44,245 bases of DNA from the IMG/VR virus record IMGVR_UViG_3300042447_000507, positions 1 through 44,245 of that record; one strand, 5' to 3'. The position numbers and the translations under genes were made by a program. The notes below the pieces were generated by a model. It worked only from the letters and a program-made list of their open reading frames with translations. It was not told the origin of the DNA and ran no database searches. This DNA is from a virus. Of this stretch, positions 12,755 through 22,665 are shown piece after piece (position 1 is the stretch's first letter; every line of letters starts with the position of its first letter).

Positions 12755-13686
12755 TACAATACTTCTTTAATAGATTCAAATACCTTAGAGTAATCTCGAT
12801 AACCTCTCTTAACTATTTCGTCTAAGGTATCAACTACAGGTACTACCTTTGCTTTAGATAATTTATTGAAGTAAGATTCTCCTTCAAAATAACCCGGTCT
12901 AATATCTTTAGAAGTGTTAACGTAAATAATAACAGGTTTGTTAAAGTAGCTGCAAAGTATGCTTGAGCCTCCACCCATAGATATAAATCCTTCGGCACTA
13001 GAGTATATTGCTAACTGAGCTTCATTGTATGTACCTCCTACCTGGTTAACAATATCATCGAATAGGTATACATTTTCAAAGTATTCAGTAAGCTGATAAT
13101 CAGTAATTACTCCTTGACCTTCTACATTAGCTAAGATATCTCTATTCTGTAGCTCATTAGGATCGGTAGCAAACTCTGTATTACGAGGTCGTTTATAGAT
13201 AATGTTATAACCTTTCTCAGTTAAAAGATTAAACATTATATACAGACTCTCTATATCAAAGTACCCAATAGGTGTCTGCCCGTGTTCTAAGTTAAACCTA
13301 TTTGAGATAATAACATAGTTACTCAAAGCAGGTGTATCTTTCTTGTAATACTTCTCAGCATAAGGAGGTGCTACCCATTGAGAGTAATCTAACCATCCGT
13401 TGGCTTGCTTCTGTTCTTCTTCAGTAAGTAGGCTATAGTCTTTCCCGAAAATAGCTAGAGCATTATGATGTATCCAGCTGTTAGGTAGATTCTGTACTCC
13501 GTTAGAGGAATTATCTACAGACCTAGTTGTATACTTCTCTTCTACTTCGTCACAAAACCAGTAGAAAGGTTTCATTCCTTTGCTTGTTATTACCTTAACA
13601 TACTCTCCTTGCTCTTTAAGCCAGTACGCATAAGGAGCTGCACATACAAGTTCATAGCCAAACTCTGGGTTTAGGTCAACTATCAT
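12754..13686 (-). CDS. Putative GT-B-like glycosyltransferase
   Basis: The 310-residue product starts MIVDLNPEFGYELVCAAPYA. The C-terminal half has GFISMGGGSSILCSYFNKPV, which resembles the donor-binding end of GT-B enzymes (compare fucosyltransferase- and heptosyltransferase-type proteins). Position inside a sugar operon supports the call. It starts in a TAATG overlap and ends against the next gene. The specific family is uncertain. Confidence 0.6.
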   Translation of the reverse strand: MIVDLNPEFGYELVCAAPYAYWLKEQGEYVKVITSKGMKPFYWFCDEVEEKYTTRSVDNSSNGVQNLPNSWIHHNALAIFGKDYSLLTEEEQKQANGWLDYSQWVAPPYAEKYYKKDTPALSNYVIISNRFNLEHGQTPIGYFDIESLYIMFNLLTEKGYNIIYKRPRNTEFATDPNELQNRDILANVEGQGVITDYQLTEYFENVYLFDDIVNQVGGTYNEAQLAIYSSAEGFISMGGGSSILCSYFNKPVIIYVNTSKDIRPGYFEGESYFNKLSKAKVVPVVDTLDEIVKRGYRDYSKVFESIKEVL

Positions 13687-14395
13687 AATAGTATTCTTTT
13701 AGCTCAATGAGCTGCTCTTTAATTGATTTTGTTTTTATCTCTCCTACGAGGCATTTATTTACTTCTACTGAAGAGTTTGGTACGATTTCAATATCTTTAC
13801 TAAATACTTCTTTAATCAAAGATAGTAAATCAAATTTAGAGAGGCAAGTACTTTCAATAGTATTTTCTACTTTGTAGCTATCCCAATCCTGCATTAGTTT
13901 ATAACATTGTTTAGCCCATTCTAAAGTTGTAATGCCGCTCCACATAGCTTTGGTGTAGCCTCCTACTGAGTTCTCGCTATTTAAAAACCATTCAAGTAAA
14001 CTAACTTTAGAGTCTAATTCAGGTCCTATGATAGATGTTTTGAGTATCTTAGTACGTGTTCCTTTTTCAATAATAAAGTCTCTAGCTTTTCTTTTAGATA
14101 CGCCGTAAACATCTTCGTCTACTTCACAATCAGTTCCAGGGTGTATAACTCTAGTATTTGCTAGAATATCTAACCAGGTAGGAAGATCTTCGTTGATAGA
14201 AAAGTCTTTAGTCCGTTGAGGAATAGCTCCAATACAGTTAATAATATACTCTCCTTTAAAGGAAGTTACTGCATCAGCAAAATCAGGAGTTAAGTAGCGG
14301 AAAGGAGTAACAGTAACTGTAACTCCATTATTAGAGAGGTACTCGGAAACCATATGTCCAAGCATGCCTTTATGCCCTAGCACTAAAACGTTCAT
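13676..14395 (-). CDS. RmlD-like NDP-sugar reductase
   Basis: The N-terminus VLVLGHKGMLGHMV matches the GxxGMLG nucleotide-binding loop of RmlD (dTDP-4-dehydrorhamnose reductase). YGVSKRKARDF carries the Tyr-x3-Lys pair. At 239 residues it is shorter than typical RmlD (about 290). It probably reduces a 4-keto sugar made by a neighbouring dehydratase such as the product of 14392-15321. It overlaps both neighbours. Confidence 0.75.
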   Translation of the reverse strand: MNVLVLGHKGMLGHMVSEYLSNNGVTVTVTPFRYLTPDFADAVTSFKGEYIINCIGAIPQRTKDFSINEDLPTWLDILANTRVIHPGTDCEVDEDVYGVSKRKARDFIIEKGTRTKILKTSIIGPELDSKVSLLEWFLNSENSVGGYTKAMWSGITTLEWAKQCYKLMQDWDSYKVENTIESTCLSKFDLLSLIKEVFSKDIEIVPNSSVEVNKCLVGEIKTKSIKEQLIELKEYYYDS

Positions 14396-15321
14396 TGAAA
14401 GTAATTATAGTGTTGTAGAATATCTTCAAGTTCCTGCTTACTTACTGCTACTTGATCGCTTGTAAATTCTTCCCAGCTTACTTGTCTGTCTGAGATGTCT
14501 TTGTAGTGCATGTAGTAAGTATCGTTGTCCTTGTTGTAGAACGTACGAGGTCTTTCCTCCTTAGATACCATCATTTCATGTAGCTTCTCTGAGATGCGTG
14601 GTGTGCCGAGTTTATATTCTAATCCAAACTTTTCAGCATAAATTTCAAATAGATCTCTTACCTTAAAAGCCTTTAAATTAGGTATAACATTATAACCAGT
14701 TTCCTGTAGTCCTGCTTCTATAAGGTCGATAGCTTGCTCGATATCGATCATAAAGCGAGTCATCTCAGGAGAGTACAGAGTAAGTTTATAACCTTTCTTA
14801 ATTGCATCCCACATCAAAGGAATAATCGAACCGGTTGAGTTTAGTACGTTACCATAGATAGCAGTTGAAAGCTTAACGTTAGACTTCTCTGCGTTTACAA
14901 TAAAAGCTTCTCCTGCTACAAACTTCATAGCACCGTACAGGGTTGTAGCTGCTCTAGATTTATCTGAAGAGATAAAGCAAGCTGCTTTAAAGTTATTCTC
15001 TTCTGCTACTCTTCTAGAATTAATAGCTCCATCTACAATCACTCGTACTCCTTCTTCTACATTCTGATCTACAGCTTCAATCTGTTTTAAAGATGCAGCA
15101 AAAATCCCAATAGTATGTCCGGCGGAAGCTCTTCTAAGCAAGTCGTAGTTGCGAACGTCTCCTACGACGCAATTAATGTTTGGGAACTCTTTTTTAAGGT
15201 AGTAGTGCTTTGCTTCGTCTCTAGAGTACACTGTTATTTCATTATCAGTGTAATACCTCTCGACAAGATTTCGGCCCAGGTACCCTGCTCCGCCGGTGAT
15301 AAAAATTTTTTCACCTTTCAT
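14392..15321 (-). CDS. PseB/CapD-like NDP-sugar 4,6-dehydratase
   Basis: ITGGAGYLG marks the Rossmann start. SSDKSRAATTLYGAMK corresponds to the STDKAxxPxxxYGxxK region of PseB/CapD enzymes, and GNVLNSTGSIIPLM followed by MTRFMIDIEQAI matches their C-terminal signature. These convert UDP-GlcNAc to a 4-keto-6-deoxy sugar. I start at the ATG after AAGGTT, since the longer frame opens with TTG. The product is about 309 residues. Confidence 0.82.
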   Translation of the reverse strand: MKGEKIFITGGAGYLGRNLVERYYTDNEITVYSRDEAKHYYLKKEFPNINCVVGDVRNYDLLRRASAGHTIGIFAASLKQIEAVDQNVEEGVRVIVDGAINSRRVAEENNFKAACFISSDKSRAATTLYGAMKFVAGEAFIVNAEKSNVKLSTAIYGNVLNSTGSIIPLMWDAIKKGYKLTLYSPEMTRFMIDIEQAIDLIEAGLQETGYNVIPNLKAFKVRDLFEIYAEKFGLEYKLGTPRISEKLHEMMVSKEERPRTFYNKDNDTYYMHYKDISDRQVSWEEFTSDQVAVSKQELEDILQHYNYFQ

Positions 15322-16216
15322 AACCTTCAAAATATTTTAGATTTTCTGTAAAAGACATAACAGGATTTACTCCACTATTATAAATAGGTTTAACAAATGT
15401 CTGTTCATCGTGATCAGGAAGACGGCCCCACTTGCTGTTAAATTTGTTGATGTTTGCTTGCTCTGCTAGCTGCTGTCTATCTGATTTAACTGCTAGGTTA
15501 TCGTCCTTAAAGTGACTTCCTCTAGCAGAAAAATGGTATAGTACCGAAGTAGCTACCATTCTGAATTCAAAGCCTTCTAGCTGCATTCTTACAAACAGGT
15601 CCATATCCTCCCAACTAGAGGGAGCAAAGAGAGGATCGTTTCCTCCTATGTGGGTAAAGTCTTCTTTGCGGCAGAAGAAGCCAGCTCCTCCTCCTTTTCG
15701 AACTTCCGTACCTTTGTTAAGTTCGGAGAACTCTGAGGCAAACTGATCGAATAACTCTGTATTAAAGTTGTAATGGTACTCCCCAAAAACTTCTGATGGG
15801 AAGAAAACTGTACCGGGTCTGTAGTCCGGATCAGCTGGGAAGATTTTAGGTTGAATTCTAAACGAAGATGCGATCAGCCTGCTGTTATTATTTTCAAATA
15901 GCTTTAATAACTCTAGGTCTTGATTAGGACCGATCCACATATCTGAGTGGATAATATTTACGAATTCAGTTTGAGCTTTGTCTACACAGAAGTTCATCCC
16001 ACCGCCAATACCTTTAGGTTTGGTGTTGTGATCTATGTAGTACTCAATACCTACCTCACCTGCTTGAGCTTTCAACCATTCGTCTGTACCGTCTGTGCAA
16101 TTTTCAGCATGTACAATAATAGGTTGATCCTTATAGTATGCATTCTTTCTTACAGAAGCAACTGCTAGCTTAAGGTAGTTTAAGTTGTTGTTAGTGGAGA
16201 TGCACGTGGTAATCAT
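15311..16216 (-). CDS. Glycosyltransferase family 2-like
   Basis: GT-A features are TTCISTNNNLNYLKLAVASV at the start, HAENCTDGTDEW (about residues 36-47) and NIIHSDMWIG (DxD-like HSD). GGNDPLFAPSSWEDMDLFVR matches the segment in 10740-11918, so the two are likely paralogues. It probably adds one sugar of the glycan made by this operon. Confidence 0.85.
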   Translation of the reverse strand: MITTCISTNNNLNYLKLAVASVRKNAYYKDQPIIVHAENCTDGTDEWLKAQAGEVGIEYYIDHNTKPKGIGGGMNFCVDKAQTEFVNIIHSDMWIGPNQDLELLKLFENNNSRLIASSFRIQPKIFPADPDYRPGTVFFPSEVFGEYHYNFNTELFDQFASEFSELNKGTEVRKGGGAGFFCRKEDFTHIGGNDPLFAPSSWEDMDLFVRMQLEGFEFRMVATSVLYHFSARGSHFKDDNLAVKSDRQQLAEQANINKFNSKWGRLPDHDEQTFVKPIYNSGVNPVMSFTENLKYFEGYER

Positions 16217-16937
16217 CGACTTCGTTTTCCCAGTTGATTAAAGGAGACATAAAATAAGTCTCTCCATGAGTTGAGTACCCGGGTATCGGGCTTATTAATA
16301 CACGCTTGCGAGCGTTTAATTCCAAAAACATAGAGAAGTCATAAGGATGGCCTGTAACTTTTCCACTCTCTGGATGTATGCCGTTTGTATACTTCCGTAG
16401 GATGTCTTCGTCTGCTTTTAATGTCTTTGCTTTAGCAGCAAAGGTCATAGTAGTTGAATTAGTAACCTTCCAGTGAGAGTAGCGAGATACAAATACACGA
16501 GTAATCTCAGGACCATCTTTACATAGTTTGTTTCCTCCATGTTCTGCTAGTACGTACTTATCTGGATGATCGTAAAGAGTAATGTACTGTACTCCTGTCT
16601 GAAAGATTTCTTCTAGAGCTTGTCTAGCTCCTGCTCTATGCAGGTAGTCATTTTCTACGAAGTATACTGTAGTGTCATCTTCTAGCTGAAGGGCTTGATC
16701 TAAAGCAAGATTGAATGTACCTGCTCCATTACCTACAGAATGTCTTTGAATATTTTCAGCCGGTACATACTTGCAGATCATTTCAAAAGTCTCCTCTCCT
16801 ATATTATCCGCAATTACAGTAATAGAGCTAGGATCGAAATGCTTTACAAAGTTTCGCAGGCAATTCTCATTATTAATATAAGGTGGTTTAATCTTATTAT
16901 AACCTGCCTCAGATATTCTGTAGTATATTTTAAGCAT
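16191..16937 (-). CDS. Glycosyltransferase-like protein
   Basis: The 248-residue product has an N-terminal segment ITVIADNIGEETFEMI and YFVENDYLHRAGARQAL, which looks like the END/DxD metal site of a GT-A fold. The rest (GHPYDFSMFLELNARKR) is unfamiliar. Position between GT genes with overlaps on both sides supports a sugar-transfer role. Confidence 0.65.
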   Translation of the reverse strand: MLKIYYRISEAGYNKIKPPYINNENCLRNFVKHFDPSSITVIADNIGEETFEMICKYVPAENIQRHSVGNGAGTFNLALDQALQLEDDTTVYFVENDYLHRAGARQALEEIFQTGVQYITLYDHPDKYVLAEHGGNKLCKDGPEITRVFVSRYSHWKVTNSTTMTFAAKAKTLKADEDILRKYTNGIHPESGKVTGHPYDFSMFLELNARKRVLISPIPGYSTHGETYFMSPLINWENEVDDYHVHLH

Positions 16938-17892
16938 CTTTAAAAACGTCCTGCCAGGTGTAGGACTTGTAGTTAGGGTTGAATAAATTGTTGGTATTGG
17001 TTCTGCAATATTCGTTAGCTAATTTATACCAGTTATGAGATTTTCTCTTATTATCGATATCCACGCTTTCAAAAGATTGCTCTCCGGCAATGTAGTTTCT
17101 CTTCTGAGGATGTTTTCTATTGTGTACTACTAGCAAATTCCTAAAATGGTATTGAGGAGTAGTAGGGAGTAACTGATGCAGTACGTGCATGAACGCTGTA
17201 TCTTCGTGAATAAAGAAAACAGAGGAAGGAATGTTAACTCCTGCTTTAATAACTTCTGAAGATATTACTAATCCGCATCCGTTAAATTTGTGCGGACTAA
17301 TAGTAGATACTTGTAGTTCTTCAATGTTGTTAAAGCTATTCATTTCCTCTTCTGACATAGTATAAGGAATGCTCCACCAATTTTCTGTATCTCCTTCTAT
17401 AAAAGGTTTATTTGTAAATTCTGGATGCTCTAGTGGTTCCCAGCTTTTATCCCACATTTTACAAATACCGAATGTTGCAATGTACTTAGGAGTATGTTTT
17501 ACATTCTGGTGTAGGTGATCTGTGACTACAAATGCCTGCTTTGGGACTAACATATCTGATTCACCCCACACCAGTACATCAACCATAGTACAGTACTTGG
17601 CATTAAACTCTCTTCGATAATCTGCTATAGTTATAAGAGTTTCATCAATATAAACATTTGCTGAGTATTCATTAAGTCTTTCCACTTGCTTCTCAAACTG
17701 AGATAGAATATAAGCTAACCTGTCTGGATTATCTAATTGTTCTAGTTCTTGGTTAGTGGTGAGCTTAATATCGATAAGTACTTGGTCTTTATCGTATATG
17801 TCAACAGCTGCTAAAAGAGTATCAATATACTCTGGAAGCATTTCAATTTCGTACCATTGTACTAGACAGCCAATTGCAAATTTAGTTTTCAT
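16930..17892 (-). CDS. GT-A-like glycosyltransferase (putative)
   Basis: The 320-residue protein starts KFAIGCLVQWYEIEMLPEYI. DVLVWGESDMLVPKQAF (about residues 106-122) resembles a DxD metal site followed by an acceptor helix. FFIHEDTAFMHVLHQLL could be the catalytic-base region. It is not assignable to a numbered family by eye. Confidence 0.65.
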   Translation of the reverse strand: MKTKFAIGCLVQWYEIEMLPEYIDTLLAAVDIYDKDQVLIDIKLTTNQELEQLDNPDRLAYILSQFEKQVERLNEYSANVYIDETLITIADYRREFNAKYCTMVDVLVWGESDMLVPKQAFVVTDHLHQNVKHTPKYIATFGICKMWDKSWEPLEHPEFTNKPFIEGDTENWWSIPYTMSEEEMNSFNNIEELQVSTISPHKFNGCGLVISSEVIKAGVNIPSSVFFIHEDTAFMHVLHQLLPTTPQYHFRNLLVVHNRKHPQKRNYIAGEQSFESVDIDNKRKSHNWYKLANEYCRTNTNNLFNPNYKSYTWQDVFKDA

Positions 17893-18619
17893 ATTGATCT
17901 CTGTATTTGCTCCAGGTCTGACTCATAAAATGAACACGGTGCTCTTTATCAAAGCCGTTAAAATGCCATACGTAACCGCAATCTACAAACATAAAATCGT
18001 TAAGAAGTTCTTTGCGATTTAAGTGAGTGAGATTCCATCTCTTATTAAGTAGAGTTACATCGTAGTCTAACTGCCGTGTAAGGTAGTTAACAGGTGTTTG
18101 ATCTGTACCTTTGCGCAAAGTTGTCTGCAGGTTTGTTAACGTTTCTGCGTTATTATGCCAGAAATCTGTAATAGCAGTGCACAATTCTTTATGCTGTTTG
18201 TTTATTACAACAAATCCGCAGTTGTAATAGTTGACCCAATCCAGCTTTACTTCTGGAAATAAGTGTTGGTAGCCTTCCAAGCTCTGCCATACCCAACCTA
18301 CATTATCGTTATCGACACAGGCTGCTAGGTTGTGCTTAGTTTCATTAAAGAAATTAGGAGCATCCCAGTGTATCATCGTATCAATATCCACTAATGCTAC
18401 TTGATCGTATTCAATATTATTTGTCTCTAGTATGTCTAAGACGTACCACCTCTGCCAGGTAGCTTTCATCTCAGTAGGATCTACTAGAGGTTGATCTAAT
18501 ACGATAAGTTCTACATCGTGTCGCTTACACCAGTGCTGCCAGGTAGCTAAGCAGAACTGAGAATAGTTAACAGTGTCGTAATTAGTGTTAAGGTTTGTGA
18601 TAAAAACAACGTTACGCAT
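17882..18619 (-). CDS. GT8-like glycosyltransferase
   Basis: VVFITNLNTNYDTVNYSQFC opens the protein. QVALVDIDTMIHWDAPNF holds a clear DxD metal site, YYNCGFVVINKQHKE and GTDQTPVNYL follow. This order matches GT-A retaining enzymes such as GT8/GT34. I start at MRNVVF (18619), which leaves an 8-nt overlap; an ATG at 18652 is in frame. Confidence 0.75.
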   Translation of the reverse strand: MRNVVFITNLNTNYDTVNYSQFCLATWQHWCKRHDVELIVLDQPLVDPTEMKATWQRWYVLDILETNNIEYDQVALVDIDTMIHWDAPNFFNETKHNLAACVDNDNVGWVWQSLEGYQHLFPEVKLDWVNYYNCGFVVINKQHKELCTAITDFWHNNAETLTNLQTTLRKGTDQTPVNYLTRQLDYDVTLLNKRWNLTHLNRKELLNDFMFVDCGYVWHFNGFDKEHRVHFMSQTWSKYRDQYEN

Positions 18620-19346
18620 ATGTGTAGTTTGCAGAGAGAGTTCTGTATTCATTGAATATACGAACTAAATCGTTATCTTCAAAGAACTTGAACATATTTC
18701 CTTCAGCATTACGGCAATATTCATTAAGAGATAAGTCACTCTTTTCCTGCTTGTAGGTCTGAGCAGAGTAATGTATGACTGGACACCAGTCAACAACTCC
18801 TACTTTCCAGTTGTTCTGTTCACAAACAATACCTGAGTATACATCCTGTCCCCAGCCGTAGATCAGCTGATTAGAAAACTGACTAATCTTCTCAACTAAG
18901 TCTCTATGCATTAAAGGTGCTTGAAAGTCTACCCACTTAACATCACGTACTTCGGTAGCAGACCAGCAATGAACATACTTCCATTTGCACTGGTTCTTTT
19001 GAGGCTGTAGTACACAAGGAGAAACAATTTTGTAATCTTTTTCGAACATAGCTTTGCGAAGAGATTTAACAAAGTTACCTCCATGTAGAATTAAATCGTT
19101 ATTGAGAGAAAGCAGACTGTCGTATTCTTTGTTCTCTAAAAACAATTGCATAGCAAGGTTTAAAGCTCCCCCAAAGTAAACATTCTGTCCTGTCTCGTGA
19201 GTAGTGTATTTGCTTTTACCTTCCGGTGTAGAACCGTTATCTATAATGATTAGGTCATAAGAATCATCTCTATGTGCTTCTAGAGATTCAAAAAGCTGAT
19301 CGGTTAGATCAGGAAGATTGTGGTTGTAAATAACTGCTAGTGTCAT
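18612..19346 (-). CDS. Glycosyltransferase family 2, rhamnosyltransferase-like
   Basis: The start VIYNHNLPDLTDQLFESLEA and LIIIDNGSTPEG (about residues 32-43) are typical of GT2 enzymes of the rhamnosyltransferase type, and LLSLNNDLIL holds the metal-binding NND. GWGQDVYSGI may carry the catalytic Asp. It is 244 residues long and overlaps its neighbours. Confidence 0.83.
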   Translation of the reverse strand: MTLAVIYNHNLPDLTDQLFESLEAHRDDSYDLIIIDNGSTPEGKSKYTTHETGQNVYFGGALNLAMQLFLENKEYDSLLSLNNDLILHGGNFVKSLRKAMFEKDYKIVSPCVLQPQKNQCKWKYVHCWSATEVRDVKWVDFQAPLMHRDLVEKISQFSNQLIYGWGQDVYSGIVCEQNNWKVGVVDWCPVIHYSAQTYKQEKSDLSLNEYCRNAEGNMFKFFEDNDLVRIFNEYRTLSANYTYA

Positions 19347-20227
19347 AATGCTTTAATATAGTTAGGATGAGTATAGATCTCCAACGGGTGATCTATATTA
19401 ATTCGAGTTATATAACGTAGAGGATCAGCTTCTAATCTATCCGGCCTGATAATAATATTGTCCTGGTTGTTATGCTTAGCCTGCTCTAATGCAGACTTAA
19501 AAGCATTTCTGTAAGCTTCTGGGCGTATGAGTTGTCTAAATCTAAGATCTTTATACTTACCGGGTCTCCACCAGGCATAGTGAAATACGTATCTTGGAAA
19601 GATTGTTAGTTGAGGGTATTTCTGACTTGTGAAGTTCTTTACAACCTCTCTGTAGTATTCCCAGGTTCCAAACTTAATAACAATTCTTCTTTTATGAATG
19701 CGGGAAGGATCTAAACTTTCTGCCTCTATGTAGTATTGATTCTCCATAAAGTCTAAGTACGGAGCTTGAAGACCTTCATCAGGATTTAAATTGGAGATAA
19801 GTTCTTCTAGTAAGTCGGTATCATTTTTGTGAAAGAATACATCTCCTTCGAGAGGAAATATCAAATCTCCTTCTTGTACAACTACACCTAATTCTTCAAA
19901 GTTACTAACTGAATGTACGTAGCAGTCGTTAGCATCTATGGCTGAGTAGTCTACTGCATTCCAGGTAATTTGTATCTCGGGGTACTTTATTTGAGCTTCT
20001 TTTACAGCTGCTTGTACTACTTGCGTATCCCAGGCTAGGTTAGTATCCTCGAAACAGAACTCTTTACGAAAGCTTTCATCTACTCCTCCTTTATTTTCAG
20101 GTCCTTTTGGGAATAGTCCTTCATTGTAAATAATGTGAGTAGGCTTTATAGTGTTTACAAGATTTTCAATCTGTAAGGCAGTAAAGTGCCCTTCACCAAA
20201 GCAAGGAATTATAACAATCCGCTTCAT
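19343..20227 (-). CDS. Glycosyltransferase-like protein, 294 aa
   Basis: I start at MKRIVIIPCFGEGHFTALQI; the longer frame would overlap the epimerase gene by 52 nt. LIFPLEGDVFFHKNDTDLL (about residues 121-139) resembles a GT-A metal site (EGD). RYVFHYAWWRPGKYKDLRF is a distinctive late segment. It probably acts with the operon's transferases. The family is uncertain. Confidence 0.65.
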   Translation of the reverse strand: MKRIVIIPCFGEGHFTALQIENLVNTIKPTHIIYNEGLFPKGPENKGGVDESFRKEFCFEDTNLAWDTQVVQAAVKEAQIKYPEIQITWNAVDYSAIDANDCYVHSVSNFEELGVVVQEGDLIFPLEGDVFFHKNDTDLLEELISNLNPDEGLQAPYLDFMENQYYIEAESLDPSRIHKRRIVIKFGTWEYYREVVKNFTSQKYPQLTIFPRYVFHYAWWRPGKYKDLRFRQLIRPEAYRNAFKSALEQAKHNNQDNIIIRPDRLEADPLRYITRINIDHPLEIYTHPNYIKAL

Positions 20228-20229
20228 GT

Positions 20230-21228
20230 TTATTTTTTCCAGAACGAATAAATTCCTTTTTCTATTTCGTAATTCTCCCAAACAAATCTCTCTCGTTTAG
20301 GTTGGTGCTGAGCCCATTCCCACATCTTAGTCAAACCTTCTTTAAGATCTGTTTTGTGCTGGAATCCTAGTAGCTCGATAGACTTGTCGTAGGTTGGGAT
20401 AGCGTAATGTACCTCGTGGCGTTTCTCTAAATAAACTCTTTCAGCACCTCCAACAACTTCAGTTAGAATATCAGCTGCTTCGTTGATAGAATACTCTTGA
20501 ATACCTCCTAGGTTAATAATCTGCTTGGAAGCTTCAGGGCGTACTGCAGCATTCCATAGAGGCTCTAAAGAATCATCGATGTAACTAAATGCTCTCTTTT
20601 GAGTACCGTCTCCAAAAATAGTTACCGGCTGACCTTCCATATGATAGTACATCCAGATTCCAAGAACGTTGCGGTACTTATCCCAGATGTTTTGGTTAGC
20701 ACCGTAGACGTTATGAGGTCTGATAATACAGTAGTCAAGTCCGTGCTGTTCGTTTGCAATTTCAATATCATGCTCACAAGCTGCTTTAGCTACTCCGTAA
20801 GGATCGATAGGAGCTCGTCTCATATCTTCGTGGAAGATTCCTCCTTCCCCAAAGCCGTAAACTGCCATGGTGGAAGTGAATACTAGTCGCTCTACATCGT
20901 GCTTGATACATTCATTAACGATCCGAGCTGTAGCTACGAGATTGTTCTTGTAATTGTAAGTCCGAATAAAAGGAGAGAGACCTTCTGCGGCATAGGCTGC
21001 AAAGTGAAAAACGTAGTCTGGTTTATGAACTTCAAAGCAATTTTCGATAGGATGATTGACTAAATCCATCTGCCAGAACTCAACTTCTGGGTTAACGTTT
21101 TCTTTATATCCGCCGCTAAGATCGTCAATACCTACTACCCTGTAGCCGGGTTTATTTTTTATAATCCAATCTGCTAGTCTAGATCCTAGTAGGCCAGCTA
21201 CACCTGTAATTAAAACAGTCTTGTTCAT
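20230..21228 (-). CDS. GalE-like NDP-sugar 4-epimerase
   Basis: TGVAGLLGSRLADW (GxxGxxG, residues 9-15), TSTMAVYG with the Ser/Thr, PYGVAKAACE with the Tyr-x3-Lys, IIRPHNVYGANQN and GDGTQKRAFSYIDD follow the order seen in UDP-glucose/GlcNAc 4-epimerases. At 332 residues it has normal length. It would supply the 4-epimer of an NDP-sugar to the operon. The exact substrate is unknown. Confidence 0.88.
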   Translation of the reverse strand: MNKTVLITGVAGLLGSRLADWIIKNKPGYRVVGIDDLSGGYKENVNPEVEFWQMDLVNHPIENCFEVHKPDYVFHFAAYAAEGLSPFIRTYNYKNNLVATARIVNECIKHDVERLVFTSTMAVYGFGEGGIFHEDMRRAPIDPYGVAKAACEHDIEIANEQHGLDYCIIRPHNVYGANQNIWDKYRNVLGIWMYYHMEGQPVTIFGDGTQKRAFSYIDDSLEPLWNAAVRPEASKQIINLGGIQEYSINEAADILTEVVGGAERVYLEKRHEVHYAIPTYDKSIELLGFQHKTDLKEGLTKMWEWAQHQPKRERFVWENYEIEKGIYSFWKK

Positions 21229-21653
21229 TTTTCAGCTATGCGTTTAAATATTTTATCGATATTGTTTTTGTTGGCTGCTCTACCTTCGTTAGCTTTGCGA
21301 AGCCTTTTTTCGTTAACAACCATTCTTTCAAGATTAGGTTTGCTTTTTTTAGTCTCTTCTAATCTAGCTCGATCGGCTTCTCCTATGTTGATATCGTTTC
21401 GGATAAGCTCCTCTAGCTGTTCAACAATAGAATTTTCGTCAAAGGTACGATGCTCTTCTAAATAAATATAAGACCTATTTTCTAGAGAGTCAACTAGTAG
21501 TTCGGTTATTTTTCCTTTTACTTCTTTAATTAAAAGCTTCTGGTGGCTAGCTTTTTCATCTAGGTTATCTTTCTCAAAGAAGTATAGCTTAATATTTTCA
21601 GTGATCAACCTATCCAAGTACGCACTCAGCGTATCTATATTAGTTATTCTCAT
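21225..21653 (-). CDS. Helical accessory protein in sugar operon
   Basis: The 142-residue product begins MRITNIDTLSAYLDRLITEN and is all helical and highly charged. It has no signal or membrane segment. It overlaps the epimerase start by ATGA and the following GT-B gene by 14 nt. Strict co-translation suggests a partner role. No family name is known to me. Confidence 0.7.
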   Translation of the reverse strand: MRITNIDTLSAYLDRLITENIKLYFFEKDNLDEKASHQKLLIKEVKGKITELLVDSLENRSYIYLEEHRTFDENSIVEQLEELIRNDINIGEADRARLEETKKSKPNLERMVVNEKRLRKANEGRAANKNNIDKIFKRIAEK

Positions 21654-22665
21654 ACCCTATCCCCTCTACTGTTGATAACTGTTTGTAAAAATATTCTACT
21701 AAGCTCTGATTAGAGTACTGAGTAGTGTAAGCTCTTCGCATATTCTCTACTAAGTAGGGTTGAAGTTCTTTATAGTTCCTGAAGATGTGTTCGATCTTTT
21801 CTTCTACATCCGACCAATCGTACTTACAGGCAATATAGGTTTCATTATCCTGGTAGATAAACGGATAAGAATCTAGATGAGACATATCAGGTTTAAGAAG
21901 AATACTTCCAAAGCTTGCTGCTTCAATATCCCGTACTGCCATCTCTCCATATCCGATAGGAGCTGTTACAATCTTAGAGTTGTACATATTCTGGTAGAAT
22001 TGCTCTTGAGGAATTTTTACTCCTTTTTCTCTCCTTGCAACCTTATAAGAAGTACCTTCTAACTTCTCTAGTAACTCTTTGCGGTGGGTGTCGTAGTAAG
22101 GAGAAGTTAAATTTGTATACTCATAATTTAAATTATCCCCCCAGCTAAACATACACGACACATCGTAAGGCTTGTCTGAAGAGTAATTATACCAGGTTGG
22201 GGTGATTGTAGAGAGCCAGTTTGTACCGCTTAGCTTAATCCTGTCCTTAACTTGATTAATAAAAGGTACTTTGTAATCTCCAGCACCCCAGTATGTTCTT
22301 CCATTAACCCAGCCCTGTTCGTATAGCGAGAGATCTTTGAGTAAAGTATTCTTAAATAAAACTTTTACCTCGGTTGCTTGGAGTACTTCAACTGTTCCTA
22401 TTAGGGAATGTGAATCTTGTCCATCAAGCAGTAGAACATCCTTACCAAACTTTGATACAAACTCAATACCTTTCTCAACCGATTCGGCTAAGCTTGCTTG
22501 CTTATCTATGAAGCTTGCTTGAGCAATAAAAGCAAAATCGTATGAACTATCCTCGGTTGTAAACTCTATACCTACCTCTTTGAATAAGTCTTTAGCTCTC
22601 CAATATGGACGGAAAGCAATCTCATTGCGGTGTAGGTCAGGTTGTACTAACCGAATCTTTATCAT
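21640..22665 (-). CDS. GT-B glycosyltransferase, CgeB/GT1-like
   Basis: The C-terminal third contains YNSKIVTAPIGYGEMAVRDI followed by EAASFGSILLKPD, which fits the donor-binding site of the Glyco_trans_1_2/CgeB-like group. FSWGDNLNYEY and SSYDFAFIAQAS are in the N-terminal domain. It is 341 residues long. Confidence 0.72.
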   Translation of the reverse strand: MIKIRLVQPDLHRNEIAFRPYWRAKDLFKEVGIEFTTEDSSYDFAFIAQASFIDKQASLAESVEKGIEFVSKFGKDVLLLDGQDSHSLIGTVEVLQATEVKVLFKNTLLKDLSLYEQGWVNGRTYWGAGDYKVPFINQVKDRIKLSGTNWLSTITPTWYNYSSDKPYDVSCMFSWGDNLNYEYTNLTSPYYDTHRKELLEKLEGTSYKVARREKGVKIPQEQFYQNMYNSKIVTAPIGYGEMAVRDIEAASFGSILLKPDMSHLDSYPFIYQDNETYIACKYDWSDVEEKIEHIFRNYKELQPYLVENMRRAYTTQYSNQSLVEYFYKQLSTVEGIGYENN